DNA of 64,000 nt from Micromonospora sp. ATCC 39149. Lineage in GTDB: Bacteria > Actinomycetota > Actinomycetes > Mycobacteriales > Micromonosporaceae. The notes beneath the pieces are model-generated. The model made no database searches and was not told where the DNA came from. It saw nothing but the letters and a program-made list of their open reading frames with translations. Both the position numbers and the translations under genes were made by a program. The stretch is from assembly GCF_000158815.1 (NCBI RefSeq), contig NZ_GG657738.1, forward strand, positions 3,575,315 through 3,639,314. The letters run 5' to 3'. Positions 26,945 to 34,722 of the stretch are shown here, piece by piece. Position 1 is the stretch's first letter, and each line of letters begins with the position of its first letter.

Positions 26945-27985
26945 GTGGCATATCATGCCTCGCGGTGCCCGTCACGCCGGTCGGCCGACGCCGACCGCAT
27001 GCCGGCTGCGCCGCGCACCCGTTGGTCACGCTTCACCACCGTCCTCGCCGCCCTGGCCGGAGTCGCCGTCGTCCTGACCGGCGCCCCGACCGTGGCCTAC
27101 GCCGACCCCTCGGTCGCCGAGATCGAGCGGCAGATCGACGAGGACTGGAACAAGCTCGAACCGCTCATCGAGCGGCACAACGCCACCCGCCAGGACCTGG
27201 CCGCCAAGCGCAAGCAGGCCGACGCGCTCGCCGCGCGGATCGGGCCCCTCCAGCGTCAGGTGGACGAGGCGATGGAGAAGGTCGGCGGCCTCGCCGTCGA
27301 GGCGTACAAGGGCGACAACATCTCGACGGTGAACGCCCTGCTCGGCAGCCGCACGCCCAGCCAGATGCTGGGGCAACTGGAGATGCTCGACCAGTTCGCC
27401 CAGCGCCAGCAGCGCGACGTCCAGGCGGTCGTCGACCTCCGAGACGAGCTGGCCGCGAAGAAGAAGCCCCTCGACGAGATGGTCACCCAGCTCGCCCGCA
27501 CCGAGGCCCAGCTCGCCGCAAAGAAGAAGCAGATCAACACCGAGATCGACCGCCTACAGAAGCTGCGGCTGAAGGTGTACGGCAACGGCGGTGGCGGCCC
27601 GCTGCGGCCCGCCCCCTGCCCGGCGTCCTACCCGGGCGGCGGCGCGGGGACGGCGGTGAAGTTCGCCTGCGCCCAGATCGGCAAGCCCTACGTCTGGGGC
27701 GCCGAGGGCCCCAACTCGTACGACTGCTCGGGCCTGATGCTGGCCGCGTGGGCCAAGGCCGGGGTCTCGCTGCCGCACAACGCGGCCCAGCAGCGGTCGG
27801 TGACCGCCCGGGTCAGCCGCGCCGACCTGCGCCCCGGCGACCTGGTCTTCTACTATGCCGACCTGCACCACGTAGGCATGTACGTGGGCGGCGGCTGGGT
27901 GGTGCACGCCTCCCGGGCCGGCGTTCCGGTGAGGATGAAGCGCGTCGACGACGGCCCGATCCACAGCTTCGGCCGCCCCGGCTGA
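26945..27985 (+). CDS. Secreted NlpC/P60 endopeptidase (RipA-like), copy 2, riboswitch controlled
   Basis: 346 aa from GTG 26945 (AAGGAG at 26927-26932, ACGGAG at 26935-26940). GTG is preferred; the ATG at 26999 lies further in. Signal peptide: WSRFTTVLAALAGVAVVLTG, cleaved after VAYA. The coiled coil spans about 60-215 (heptads such as LARTEAQLAAKKKQINTEID), then a Gly/Pro linker. The NlpC/P60 domain has Cys in YDCSGLMLAAW and His in HHVGMYVGG and VVHASRAG. It is a clear paralogue of copy 1, but only this one has the riboswitch, so the two peptidoglycan hydrolases should respond differently to c-di-AMP. Confidence 0.94.
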   Translation: MAYHASRCPSRRSADADRMPAAPRTRWSRFTTVLAALAGVAVVLTGAPTVAYADPSVAEIERQIDEDWNKLEPLIERHNATRQDLAAKRKQADALAARIGPLQRQVDEAMEKVGGLAVEAYKGDNISTVNALLGSRTPSQMLGQLEMLDQFAQRQQRDVQAVVDLRDELAAKKKPLDEMVTQLARTEAQLAAKKKQINTEIDRLQKLRLKVYGNGGGGPLRPAPCPASYPGGGAGTAVKFACAQIGKPYVWGAEGPNSYDCSGLMLAAWAKAGVSLPHNAAQQRSVTARVSRADLRPGDLVFYYADLHHVGMYVGGGWVVHASRAGVPVRMKRVDDGPIHSFGRPG

Positions 27986-28042
27986 GGTGCAAGGAGGGGC
28001 CCCTTCTTAACGCATACGGTCGAGAAGGGGCCCCCTCGCACC
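27986..28042. repeat. GC-rich intergenic hairpin repeat, copy A
   Basis: Inverted GGTGC...GGGGCCCCTTCT arms around TAACGCATACGGTCG, starting 1 nt after the NlpC/P60 stop. It belongs to the four-copy family (also 49277-49327, 56595-56650, 60774-60824) with a shared TTAACGC centre. It probably serves as terminator for both convergent genes here. Confidence 0.8.
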
Positions 28043-28048
28043 CCGGCG

Positions 28049-28627
28049 TCAGCGGGTCGGCCAGGTGCGCCAGTTCTGCCAGGAGCGGCTCGGGGTCGGG
28101 CCGCGCTGGCCCTGGTACCGCGAGCCGTAGACGGCCGACCCGTACGGGTGCTCGGCCGGCGAGGACAGCCGGAAGATGCAGAGCTGGCCGATCTTCATGC
28201 CCGGCCAGAGCGTGATCGGCAGGTTCGCCACGTTGGACAGCTCCAGCGTGACGTGCCCGGAGAAGCCAGGGTCGATGAAGCCGGCCGTGGAGTGGGTGAG
28301 CAGTCCCAGCCGGCCCAGCGAGCTCTTGCCCTCCAGCCGGCCCGCGAGCTGGTCGCCGAGCGAGATCACCTCCAGCGTGGAGGCGAGCACGAACTCGCCC
28401 GGGTGCAGCACGAACGGCTCGCCGTCGGGCACCTCGATCATGGAGGTCAGGTCGTCCTGTTGCAGCGACGGGTCGATGTGCGTGTAGAGGTGGTTGTTGA
28501 AGACCCGGAAGAGCTTGTCGAGGCGTACGTCGATGCTCGACGGCTGCACCAGGGTCGGCTCGAACGGCTCCAGCGCGAGCGTGCCGGCCTTCAGCTCGGC
28601 GACGAGGTCGCGGTCGGAGAGCAGCAT
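28049..28627 (-). CDS. dcd: dCTP deaminase
   Basis: 192 aa from ATG 28627, matching the usual 190-193 aa. Conserved family blocks: [59 protein letters not shown] and [20 protein letters not shown]. It converts dCTP to dUTP, or in the bifunctional actinobacterial type directly to dUMP, feeding dTMP synthesis. Which type applies cannot be read safely from sequence alone. It is divergent from the PPOX gene, and an SOS-box-like sequence lies between them. Confidence 0.96.
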   Translation of the reverse strand: MLLSDRDLVAELKAGTLALEPFEPTLVQPSSIDVRLDKLFRVFNNHLYTHIDPSLQQDDLTSMIEVPDGEPFVLHPGEFVLASTLEVISLGDQLAGRLEGKSSLGRLGLLTHSTAGFIDPGFSGHVTLELSNVANLPITLWPGMKIGQLCIFRLSSPAEHPYGSAVYGSRYQGQRGPTPSRSWQNWRTWPTR

Positions 28628-28692
28628 CGCAACACCATAGCGAGGCTGGTCAGCGGGCCGGCGATCGGTACGCCCCGACCCGCGCGTGGCGC

Positions 28693-28722
28693 TTCGCGTG
28701 TCGTACAGGTGTTCGATAGCAT
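28693..28722 (+). promoter_or_regulatory. Promoter with LexA-type SOS box between dcd and the PPOX gene
   Basis: TCGTACAGGTGTTCGA (28701-28716) differs at one base from the actinobacterial LexA consensus TCGAAC-N4-GTTCGA. It lies exactly between TTCGCG (28693-28698) and TAGCAT (28717-28722), which are spaced 18 bp apart as -35 and -10 elements. The PPOX ATG is only 6 nt past the -10 element, suggesting a leaderless transcript. Confidence 0.55.
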
Positions 28723-28728
28723 GTCCGT

Positions 28729-29301
28729 ATGGCTTCCTGGTCCGAATTCGCCGCTGACGAGCCACGACTCGCCGACGGGATCCGTCACCTCATGCAGCAG
28801 TACGGGCCGGGCTTCGGCTACCTGGCCACCGTCCGTGCCGACGGTGGGCCCCGGGTGCACCCGGTCTCCCCGGTGATCACCGACGACGGGCTCTACTGCT
28901 TCGTCGTCGACTCGCCGAAGCGGCGCGACCTCGAGCGCGACGGCCGCTACGCGCTGCACTCATTCCCGCCGGAGGACAGCGACGACGAGGCGTACGTGGC
29001 CGGGCAGGCCAGGCCGGTGACCGACCAGGCCCGGGTGGCCCGGCTCGCCGAGATCGGGCGGGCCGCTCCGCAGGTCGACTGGCGGCTCTTCGAGTTCACC
29101 GTCGACGTGGCGATGCTGGCCCGGCGCGGCGACGTCGGCACCGTCCGCCCCGGCGAGGGGACGGGCCGGCCGGCCGTGCAGGTCTGGCTCGACCCCCGGG
29201 CCGCCGATGCCGCGAGCACCGTGTCGGGCGGTGCCGCTGTGGGCGTACCGGATCGGCGGTCGGCCCACGGCGGGCGCGGCGCCCACCGCGCGGCGGCCTG
29301 A
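28729..29301 (+). CDS. Pyridoxamine 5'-phosphate oxidase-like (PPOX) flavin/F420-binding protein
   Basis: 190 aa, ATG 28729 with no ribosome-binding site but a -10 element 6 nt upstream. The split-barrel PPOX fold is visible: [46 protein letters not shown] strands, and [11 protein letters not shown]. The family binds FMN, F420 or heme and reduces diverse substrates; the cofactor here is unknown. After about residue 150 the tail is Ala/Gly-rich and probably disordered. An SOS-like box in the promoter would tie it to DNA damage. Confidence 0.85.
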   Translation: MASWSEFAADEPRLADGIRHLMQQYGPGFGYLATVRADGGPRVHPVSPVITDDGLYCFVVDSPKRRDLERDGRYALHSFPPEDSDDEAYVAGQARPVTDQARVARLAEIGRAAPQVDWRLFEFTVDVAMLARRGDVGTVRPGEGTGRPAVQVWLDPRAADAASTVSGGAAVGVPDRRSAHGGRGAHRAAA

Positions 29302-29313
29302 CCCCGACAGACG

Positions 29314-29351
29314 CCGGTGCCGGCCCCGTCGCGAGACGGAGCCGGCACCGG
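29314..29351. terminator. Bidirectional terminator between the PPOX and M43 genes
   Basis: 17-nt arms (29314-29330 and 29335-29351) with one mismatch and a GCGA loop, between two convergent genes. Confidence 0.8.
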
Positions 29352-29373
29352 GGTGATCAGCGACAGTGGTACG

Positions 29374-30357
29374 TCAGGCCGCGCGGTACGCGTTCCACGC
29401 GGTCAGCATCCGGTCCGCCTGGCCGGCGGTGAACTGGTACATGCACGAGTCGTAGGTGTAGTCCATGAAGTTGGTGATCGGGTCCAGGCCGGTCGCGGTG
29501 CAGGTGTCCCGCCCGGTCGGGCACTCGTACGCCGGCTCGGCCTCGGCCGGCGTGTCGCTCACGCCGTCGCCGGAGTCGCGGCAGCCGCCCTGGAAGGTGT
29601 GGTACAGGTTCAGCCAGTGGCCGACCTCGTGGGTTCCGGTGTCGCCCTGGTTGTAGTTGGTGGCGGTGCCGCCCGGCAGCGACTCGCTCAGCACGACGAC
29701 ACCGTCCATGCTGTCCAGCCGGCGCTTCGGGAAGGTGGCCCAGCCGAGCAGACCGTCGCTCAGCTCGCCGAGGTACATGTTCAGCGTGTTCTTGCCGCCC
29801 TCGCGCAGCGAGGACTTCATCGAGCGCTCGGCCGAGGAGCCCTGCACGATCGGGTACCACGCCGGGTTGGTTACCCGGTTGATCCTCTGGAGCTGGAAGC
29901 TGAAGGCGGTCGCCGCGCCGCCGGTGGCGCCGCTGTATGCCTGGTTCAGCACATTGATCTGCGAGTTGATCAGCGAGTCCGGGATGTTGCCGCCGGCGCG
30001 GGTGCTGTCCTCCTGGATGACGTGCACGATGACGGGGACGGTCACGGTGGCGAGCGCGCTGGCACCGGCACCGGCCCGGAATTTGGCTCGCTCGCGCAGG
30101 GCGGCGGCGAGGTCGGCCTCCCGCTCTCGGGTCTCCTTGGCGGTCAGCTCGTTCGGCTCGCGCTTGGTGTGCGCGCCGGCCTTCACCCGGGCGTCCGAGT
30201 AGGCGTCGGCCGGCTCAACGCAGACCTCCGCCGGGGCGGCGGAGAAGGCCGAAGCGGCCGGGACGAGACCCACGGCGGCGGTGCTGAGCAGCAGTGCGAG
30301 GGACGTCGACGCGACGCCGGCGGTGCGCCGGGTCAGCAGGTTGGGACGGAGTCCCAT
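29374..30357 (-). CDS. Secreted zinc metalloprotease, M43 (cytophagalysin/pappalysin) family
   Basis: 327 aa, ATG 30357 behind AAGAGGTGG. A signal peptide (SLALLLSTAAVGLVPAASA) precedes a propeptide-like region and the catalytic domain. The zinc motif HEVGHWLNLYH (about 242-252) and Met-turn NFMDYTYDSCM identify an M43 metzincin. The usual Gly of HExxHxxGxxH is Asn here. Paired cysteines (GGCRDSGDG, YECPTG, DTCTATG) suggest disulfides. Likely an exported protease for nutrient scavenging; its specificity cannot be predicted. It sits beside the tRNA-Gly integration site but outside the element. Confidence 0.9.
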   Translation of the reverse strand: MGLRPNLLTRRTAGVASTSLALLLSTAAVGLVPAASAFSAAPAEVCVEPADAYSDARVKAGAHTKREPNELTAKETREREADLAAALRERAKFRAGAGASALATVTVPVIVHVIQEDSTRAGGNIPDSLINSQINVLNQAYSGATGGAATAFSFQLQRINRVTNPAWYPIVQGSSAERSMKSSLREGGKNTLNMYLGELSDGLLGWATFPKRRLDSMDGVVVLSESLPGGTATNYNQGDTGTHEVGHWLNLYHTFQGGCRDSGDGVSDTPAEAEPAYECPTGRDTCTATGLDPITNFMDYTYDSCMYQFTAGQADRMLTAWNAYRAA

Positions 30358-30602
30358 GGGCCCACCTCTTTCTGGCGGCGCGACAGGGGGTATATCGCGC
30401 CGTGGCTTGAACGTGCGGGAGACGTTACAACCGATCGAGGCATTTGAGAATGGTCATGTGTTGCGGCAATGAAACTTTGTGGACCGCCGATGGCCTGCGG
30501 GTCTTGGGGCGGGCTCGGGCGTCGAGGCGGGTGGGAGCGGAGAGCGCGCGAGGGGGTACCTGGGTGCACGCGGCGTCGGCGTCGGGTACAGTGGGTCCGC
30601 CT

Positions 30603-30676
30603 GCGGGTGTAGTTCAATGGCAGAACATCAGCTTCCCAAGCTGACAGTGCGGGTTCGATTCCCGTCACCCGCTCCA
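30603..30676 (+). tRNA. tRNA-Gly (anticodon CCC), AICE integration site
   Basis: Complete cloverleaf: acceptor GCGGGTG/CACCCGC, D-arm AGTTCAATGGCAGAAC, anticodon arm TCAGC-TTCCCAA-GCTGA (anticodon CCC), T-arm GCGGGTTCGATTCCCGT, discriminator T and encoded CCA. A TACAGT -10-like hexamer is at 30587-30592. From 30633 onward the 3' half is supplied by the integrated element's attachment sequence, which restores a functional gene. The matching 3' fragment lies at 47444-47489. Confidence 0.97.
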
Positions 30677-30678
30677 CG
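30633..30678 (+). repeat. attL: 46-bp direct repeat in tRNA-Gly 3' end
   Basis: Identical over 46 bp to 47444-47489. It starts at the anticodon loop and runs 2 nt past CCA, the usual shape of a tRNA-targeting tyrosine-recombinase attachment site. Confidence 0.96.
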
Positions 30679-30723
30679 ATCGAGGCCCTGGCCAGGACGA
30701 CAGTCCCAGCCAGGGCCTTCGAT
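30679..30723 (+). terminator. Element-encoded terminator for tRNA-Gly
   Basis: Arms ATCGAGGCCCTGGC (30679-30692) and GCCAGGGCCTTCGAT (30709-30723) pair with one bulged base. It closely resembles the chromosomal hairpin after attR (47493-47533), so the insertion also restores the tRNA terminator. Confidence 0.75.
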
Positions 30724-30747
30724 GTTCCAAGGTCAACGATCATGCGG

Positions 30748-30769
30748 CGTGCCATTAGCGTGCCATTAG
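30748..30769 (+). repeat. Tandem 11-bp repeat, left-end candidate arm site
   Basis: CGTGCCATTAG occurs twice head to tail (30748-30758, 30759-30769), 69 bp inside attL. The same tandem pair in the same orientation occurs at 47339-47360 inside attR. Likely arm-type binding sites for the integrase or Xis. Confidence 0.7.
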
Positions 30770-30786
30770 CCAGGTCGGAGGGCGGC

Positions 30787-31026
30787 TTGCCCGGGAAGCT
30801 GACCCGAGACGAAGCGATCCGGCTCGTCACGCTGATCATGAGGCTTGGCTACGCCGACCATGCCGAGCTGAACGACTGGCTCGACCGGCTCGAACGTGAC
30901 CTCGACTACCCGGACATCTCCGAGCTGATCTTCGCAGTCAATCCGGAACTGACAGCCGTCGAGGTGGTCGACCGAGCTGTCGCCTACCGGCCGGCCGAGC
31001 TGCCAGAGGCGGCACCAGGCGGCTAG
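30787..31026 (+). CDS. Colicin E immunity-like (e9imm) small protein
   Basis: 79 aa from TTG 30787, 6 nt after GGAG; an in-frame ATG at 30742 would run through the arm repeats. The sequence (LTRDEAIRLVTLIMRLGYAD, LNDWLDRLERDLDYPDISEL, VVDRAVAYRP) matches the small helical Im9-like family often labelled e9imm peptide in Streptomyces. Immunity proteins of this fold bind and block DNase or RNase toxins. No cognate toxin gene is seen in the element. It is convergent with the integrase gene, 2 nt away. It could also act as a small regulator; function is unproven. Confidence 0.7.
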   Translation: MPGKLTRDEAIRLVTLIMRLGYADHAELNDWLDRLERDLDYPDISELIFAVNPELTAVEVVDRAVAYRPAELPEAAPGG

Positions 31027-31028
31027 CC

Positions 31029-32225
31029 TCACCTGTCGCCGTCCTTGTTGCTCTTCTTGCCCGGCTTGTCCTTGCGCTTGCCCTTGGCGTCGGATTTCTT
31101 GCCCTTCTTCCGGTCCGCGCGCACCGCCTCGTGCAGCGCCTGGGCGATGGCCCGGTCAGCTTCCGCCGTCGCGTGCTGGTAGATCAGCGCGGCCTGCGGT
31201 GAGTCGTGACCCATCCGGGCCATCAGGTCGCGGGTGCTCGCCCCGGTCCGGGCGGCGAGGGTGTTCCCGGTGTGCCGCAGGTCGTGGAAGTGCAGGTTCG
31301 GCTGTCCGATGCTGGACACGCTCGCCTTCCAGGCGATGAGCTTGTTCAGGTTGCCCCGCCAGATCGGGCGCCCACTCTCGGTGGTGAAGACGAACGCGTC
31401 CGGGTTGTCGTCGACCTCGGCCGCCAGGTGGTCACGGACGACCTCGACGACCGCCGGGGGCAGGGTGACCGTGCGTCGGCCGGCCCGGGACTTCGGCGGC
31501 CCGAGCACCAGGCCGACCCCACGCTGTTCGGTGTACGCCTGCCTGATCCTGATCGTGCCGGCCGCAGTGTCGATGTCCTGCCGTTGCAGTGCGGACACCT
31601 CGCCCCAGCGCAGGCACCCGAAGGCCGTCACCAGGACCAGGGCGCGATAGCGGGGTGGCACGATGTCGGCCAGCTTGAAGACCTGGGCGAGCGTGAGCAC
31701 CGGCCGTTCCGCGGCCTTCTCCTGGTCGGCACCGGGTATCTGGCACGGGTTCCGGGTCAGGATCTGGTCTTCCTTGACCGCCGTCATCAGCACCGCGCGC
31801 AGCAGCCGGTACGCCTTGGCCGCCATGCTCACCGAGACGCCGTTGCCGAGCAGTTCCGCCCGCCAGTCGCGAACCATCGGCGTGTCCAGCCGGCCCAGCT
31901 CGGTTCCGCCGAGGTACGGGACGATGTGCTTTTCCAGGAGCCAGCCGTACAGGTGGACGGTCCGGGGCCGCAGGTTCGGCCGCTGCTCGATCCACCGCCG
32001 TGCGTAGTCGTCGAGCTTTACCTTGGCCAAGTCCGGGTCGACCCATTCCCGCCGCACCATCTGTGCCTCGACGAGCGTCAGGTACCGGTCGGCGTCCGAC
32101 TTCCGGCTGAACGTCTCCGGCGCGTTCCGCATCCGGCCGTCCGGCCCCGGGTACCGCGCCTGGTACCGCCCGGATGGCAGCTTGCGAAGGTTGCCGAACC
32201 GCCGATGCCCTTCCTTGTTCGCCAT
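31029..32225 (-). CDS. int: Tyrosine recombinase (AICE integrase)
   Basis: 398 aa, ATG 32225 overlapping the xis stop (ATGA). An N-terminal arm-binding AP2-like region (KLPSGRYQARYPGPDGR) and a SAM-like core-binding domain (about 65-165) precede the catalytic domain. Catalytic residues are all present: R206 (CLRWGE), K245, H314xxR317 (HDLRHTG), H340 (MGHDSPQ) and Y349 (ALIYQH). The C-terminus is strongly Lys-rich. It recombines attP with the tRNA-Gly attB. The gene lies 351 bp from attL, the usual place for an AICE integrase. Confidence 0.97.
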   Translation of the reverse strand: MANKEGHRRFGNLRKLPSGRYQARYPGPDGRMRNAPETFSRKSDADRYLTLVEAQMVRREWVDPDLAKVKLDDYARRWIEQRPNLRPRTVHLYGWLLEKHIVPYLGGTELGRLDTPMVRDWRAELLGNGVSVSMAAKAYRLLRAVLMTAVKEDQILTRNPCQIPGADQEKAAERPVLTLAQVFKLADIVPPRYRALVLVTAFGCLRWGEVSALQRQDIDTAAGTIRIRQAYTEQRGVGLVLGPPKSRAGRRTVTLPPAVVEVVRDHLAAEVDDNPDAFVFTTESGRPIWRGNLNKLIAWKASVSSIGQPNLHFHDLRHTGNTLAARTGASTRDLMARMGHDSPQAALIYQHATAEADRAIAQALHEAVRADRKKGKKSDAKGKRKDKPGKKSNKDGDR

Positions 32226-32440
32226 CAGGCCACCCGCTGAAGGTCACGCCACACCCCGGAGGCGGTCAGCGGCTCCACCCGCCCGGACTCGACGTGCGCA
32301 GCGAGGTCAGCGGCCTTGATTCGGACGCTGCGCCCGAGCTTGTGGAACGGGATACGCCGTTCGGCGACCAGGCGGCGCACGTAGCGCTCACTCATGTTGA
32401 TCCGGGCCGCTGCCTGCTCGATCGTAAGGACCTCGTCCAA
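32225..32440 (-). CDS. xis: Excisionase (Xis), MerR-like helix-turn-helix
   Basis: 71 aa from TTG 32440, chosen because GGAGG (32450-32454) lies 9 nt upstream on the minus strand. It is a winged HTH of the excisionase/AlpA type: LTIEQAAARINMSERYVRRL, RRIPFHKLGRSVRIKAADL, then a basic tail. It bends DNA and directs the integrase towards excision. Its 5' end overlaps the repSA 3' end by 53 bp, and its stop overlaps the integrase start. Replication and excision genes are thus read from one transcript. Confidence 0.93.
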   Translation of the reverse strand: MDEVLTIEQAAARINMSERYVRRLVAERRIPFHKLGRSVRIKAADLAAHVESGRVEPLTASGVWRDLQRVA

Positions 32441-34250
32441 TTTGATCTTCCTCCCCGTCGTGCTGTGGTGCGATGTGCTGAGTTGCCGAAAGGTCTGCCG
32501 GTCCCTGCTCGGCCCGGTCCTTCGCGGCGAGTAGTTCGGTGCGCCAGCGGGCGCGTTCGCTGATCGAGCGCATGAGTCGGTAGGACAGCGGGCCGACGTC
32601 GGCGTCGTCGGGTCGGGCGAGTTCCCAGGCGTGCCGGGCCCGTTCGGCGGTGGCGCCCTGGTCGTCGACGAGCTGCCCGGGGTCGCCGGCCGTGGTGCTG
32701 CTGGTGGTGCCGTTGGCGGTAGCGCTGTCGGTGGTGACGCCGAGCAGGGCGCGTACCCAGGCGCGTACGTCGTGTTTGTGGTCGGCGAGGGTCTTGCCGG
32801 ACCAGTCGCGGGAGATGAGGATTCGTCGGCCGCCGATGCCGAGGGTGTCGCGTTGGTGGACCTTGCCCTTGCAGCGGCCCGGCTTGAGCTTGGCGTTGGC
32901 CTTGCGGGGTTGGACGCCGTAGAGCAGCCAGTTGGCGCACCGGTCGGTGCACGGGGTGACCCGCAGTGCGCGCCAGAGCCGGTCGAGGTGGGCGCGTTGC
33001 CGGTCGGTGGTCGCCTTGTGGCAGTCGCCGGTGTGCTTGGTGATGTACTTCGTGACGTACCGGATGGTCCGTTCGGCATCCTCGGTGCCGGGCATGACGC
33101 CGCGCGCGTCGACCTGGATGCCGAACCGGACGACGTGCACGGGTTCGGCTTCCGGGTTGTCGTCGATGGCGTCAAGGGCTTCGGTCCAGGTGGTCAGCGG
33201 GTGGCGGGTGTCCGGGTCGACCCACGCCGAAGCGTCTTCGTCCCAGATGGGGGGCCGGTCGGCGGTGTACCGCTGGACGTCGACTGGCGGCCACCACACT
33301 TGGTGGTAGGTGGCGGCGGCGACGGTGCGCAGGGTGTCGCGGGGGATGGTGCCCCGGATGGCGAAGTGTGCGTGTGGGGCGAGTCGGCGTTGGGGTTCGA
33401 CGCAGCCGGCGTACTGGACGTTCCAGCCCTCGCACCGTCGGAGGTTCTGCCAGAACCGGTCGAGCAGGCGGGGAAAGTGGACGGCGTCCCAGGCGGCGCG
33501 GCGGTAGTCGTAGCGGTCGGGGTTGACGGGGGTGCCGTCGGGGCGGACCGGCCCGTACGAGTCGAGGGTGAGGGTGAGCCACATCGACGGCCGGTAGGTG
33601 GAGCCGTCGGGGGCGGTGTAGGTGCGGCCGACGGTGCGCGCTTCGACCTTGCGCCGAGGCAGGTCGGGTGCATCCTGCCGCCGCTTCGTGGAGCGCTTGC
33701 GACGGCGGCCGTTGTCCTCGTCGCCCTGGTCGTCGTCGGTGCCCGCGTGGGGTGGGCCGACACGCCCGCGCAGGCCCTCTGCGGCGATGGCTTCCTCTAC
33801 CTCGCGGATGGCCTCGTCGAGGTCGGTGACTTGGTCCCACTGGCACGCTCGTGATGCCTCGTCTCGGGAGAACTCCAGGTGTGCGCGGAACAGGATCAGG
33901 GACTTCTGCGCTTCGGTGGCGGGTTGCGGGCCGGGTAGGGGTTCGTCGTCGCGGTGCCAGCCCTCGCGGATCTGTGCCTGTCGCAGCCGGCGGTTCTTCT
34001 TCGCGCACGGCGGGCACTTGTCCTCGCGGGTCGCGCCGCAGGGCAGGTCGATGACCTCGGTCAGGCCGGTGTCGAGGTCGGTGCGGCGCATGGCGAGGGG
34101 GCGGACGCAGACGCCGTACTCGATGGCGATCTGCTTGAGCACGTCGACGGAGCGGGGTAGCGCCATGCGGGCCGCCCGCGACCCCGGCCGGGGCGTAGCA
34201 GCCGGGGTCGGGACGGCGGTTTCGAGGCCGGGCAGGGTCACAGCAGTCAT
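32388..34250 (-). CDS. repSA: RepSA-type replication initiator
   Basis: 620 aa, ATG 34250. It matches the pSAM2 RepSA family: N-terminal zinc-like cluster (LPCGATREDKCPPCAKKNRR), a WLTLTLDSYGPV strand, the metal-binding HUH-like PHAHFAIRGTIP, a YVTKYITKH block, and a second Cys cluster (TPCTDRCANWLLYGVQPRK). The protein nicks the double-strand origin and starts rolling-circle replication after excision. The 3' end overlaps xis. The C-terminal 60 residues are Asp/Gln-rich and read through the xis start, so the tail may be less conserved. Confidence 0.92.
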   Translation of the reverse strand: MTAVTLPGLETAVPTPAATPRPGSRAARMALPRSVDVLKQIAIEYGVCVRPLAMRRTDLDTGLTEVIDLPCGATREDKCPPCAKKNRRLRQAQIREGWHRDDEPLPGPQPATEAQKSLILFRAHLEFSRDEASRACQWDQVTDLDEAIREVEEAIAAEGLRGRVGPPHAGTDDDQGDEDNGRRRKRSTKRRQDAPDLPRRKVEARTVGRTYTAPDGSTYRPSMWLTLTLDSYGPVRPDGTPVNPDRYDYRRAAWDAVHFPRLLDRFWQNLRRCEGWNVQYAGCVEPQRRLAPHAHFAIRGTIPRDTLRTVAAATYHQVWWPPVDVQRYTADRPPIWDEDASAWVDPDTRHPLTTWTEALDAIDDNPEAEPVHVVRFGIQVDARGVMPGTEDAERTIRYVTKYITKHTGDCHKATTDRQRAHLDRLWRALRVTPCTDRCANWLLYGVQPRKANAKLKPGRCKGKVHQRDTLGIGGRRILISRDWSGKTLADHKHDVRAWVRALLGVTTDSATANGTTSSTTAGDPGQLVDDQGATAERARHAWELARPDDADVGPLSYRLMRSISERARWRTELLAAKDRAEQGPADLSATQHIAPQHDGEEDQIGRGPYDRAGSGPDQHE

Positions 34251-34345
34251 CGGCCCGCCTCCCGCGTGGACCGAATGCGGTGGTGTCGGTCGCGGGTCGG
34301 TCGGTACTGTCCGGGCTCACCCGGAACCCGAGCGGCGAGGTCGAC

Positions 34346-34699
34346 ATGAACAGCGATGACGGAACGACGGTGCTGTGGCGACCGACCGGGCCGCAAGAGC
34401 TGGATCTCGTCCGCGAGTCGGGGTGGTGCAAGTGGCCGCCGCGCCTGCCGGATCAGCCGATCTTCTATCCGGTCCTGAACGAGGACTACGCGGTCATGAT
34501 CGCCCGGGACTGGAACGTGCCCGCGTCCGGCGTCGGCTACGTCACCCGCTTCCGGGTGGAGTCGGAGTTCCTGAGCCGCTACCCGGTCCGTCAGGCCGGT
34601 GGCAAGACCATCTTGGAGCTGTGGGTGCCGGCCGAGGAGCTGGACGAGTTCAACGCGCACATCGTCGGGTTGATTGAGGTCGTGCACGAGTTCCGTTAG
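34346..34699 (+). CDS. Conserved AICE hypothetical (often labelled ADP-ribosylation/crystallin J1)
   Basis: 117 aa, ATG 34346 with GCGAGG upstream. Conserved blocks are LWRPTGPQELDLVRESGW, WPPRLPDQPIFYPVLNEDYA, DWNVPASGVGYVTRF and ELWVPAEELDEFNAHIVG. Similar short proteins are widespread in actinomycete genomes and carry the ADP-ribosylation/crystallin J1 label. No catalytic signature of that family is evident, so the label should not be trusted. It is one of the few element genes on the plus strand, divergent from repSA across a 95-bp gap. Confidence 0.75.
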   Translation: MNSDDGTTVLWRPTGPQELDLVRESGWCKWPPRLPDQPIFYPVLNEDYAVMIARDWNVPASGVGYVTRFRVESEFLSRYPVRQAGGKTILELWVPAEELDEFNAHIVGLIEVVHEFR

Positions 34700-34722
34700 C
34701 CGCTCGGCGGCGGGGGTGGCCG

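Noticed and set aside
27986..28042. Insertion-sequence or MITE with target duplications
   Set aside because: No terminal direct repeats are seen around the hairpin copies; kept as a repeat family only.
32631..33854. A 407-codon plus-strand frame
   Set aside because: Antisense to repSA, which has clear initiator motifs. The product is Val/Gly/Asp-rich with no fold features.
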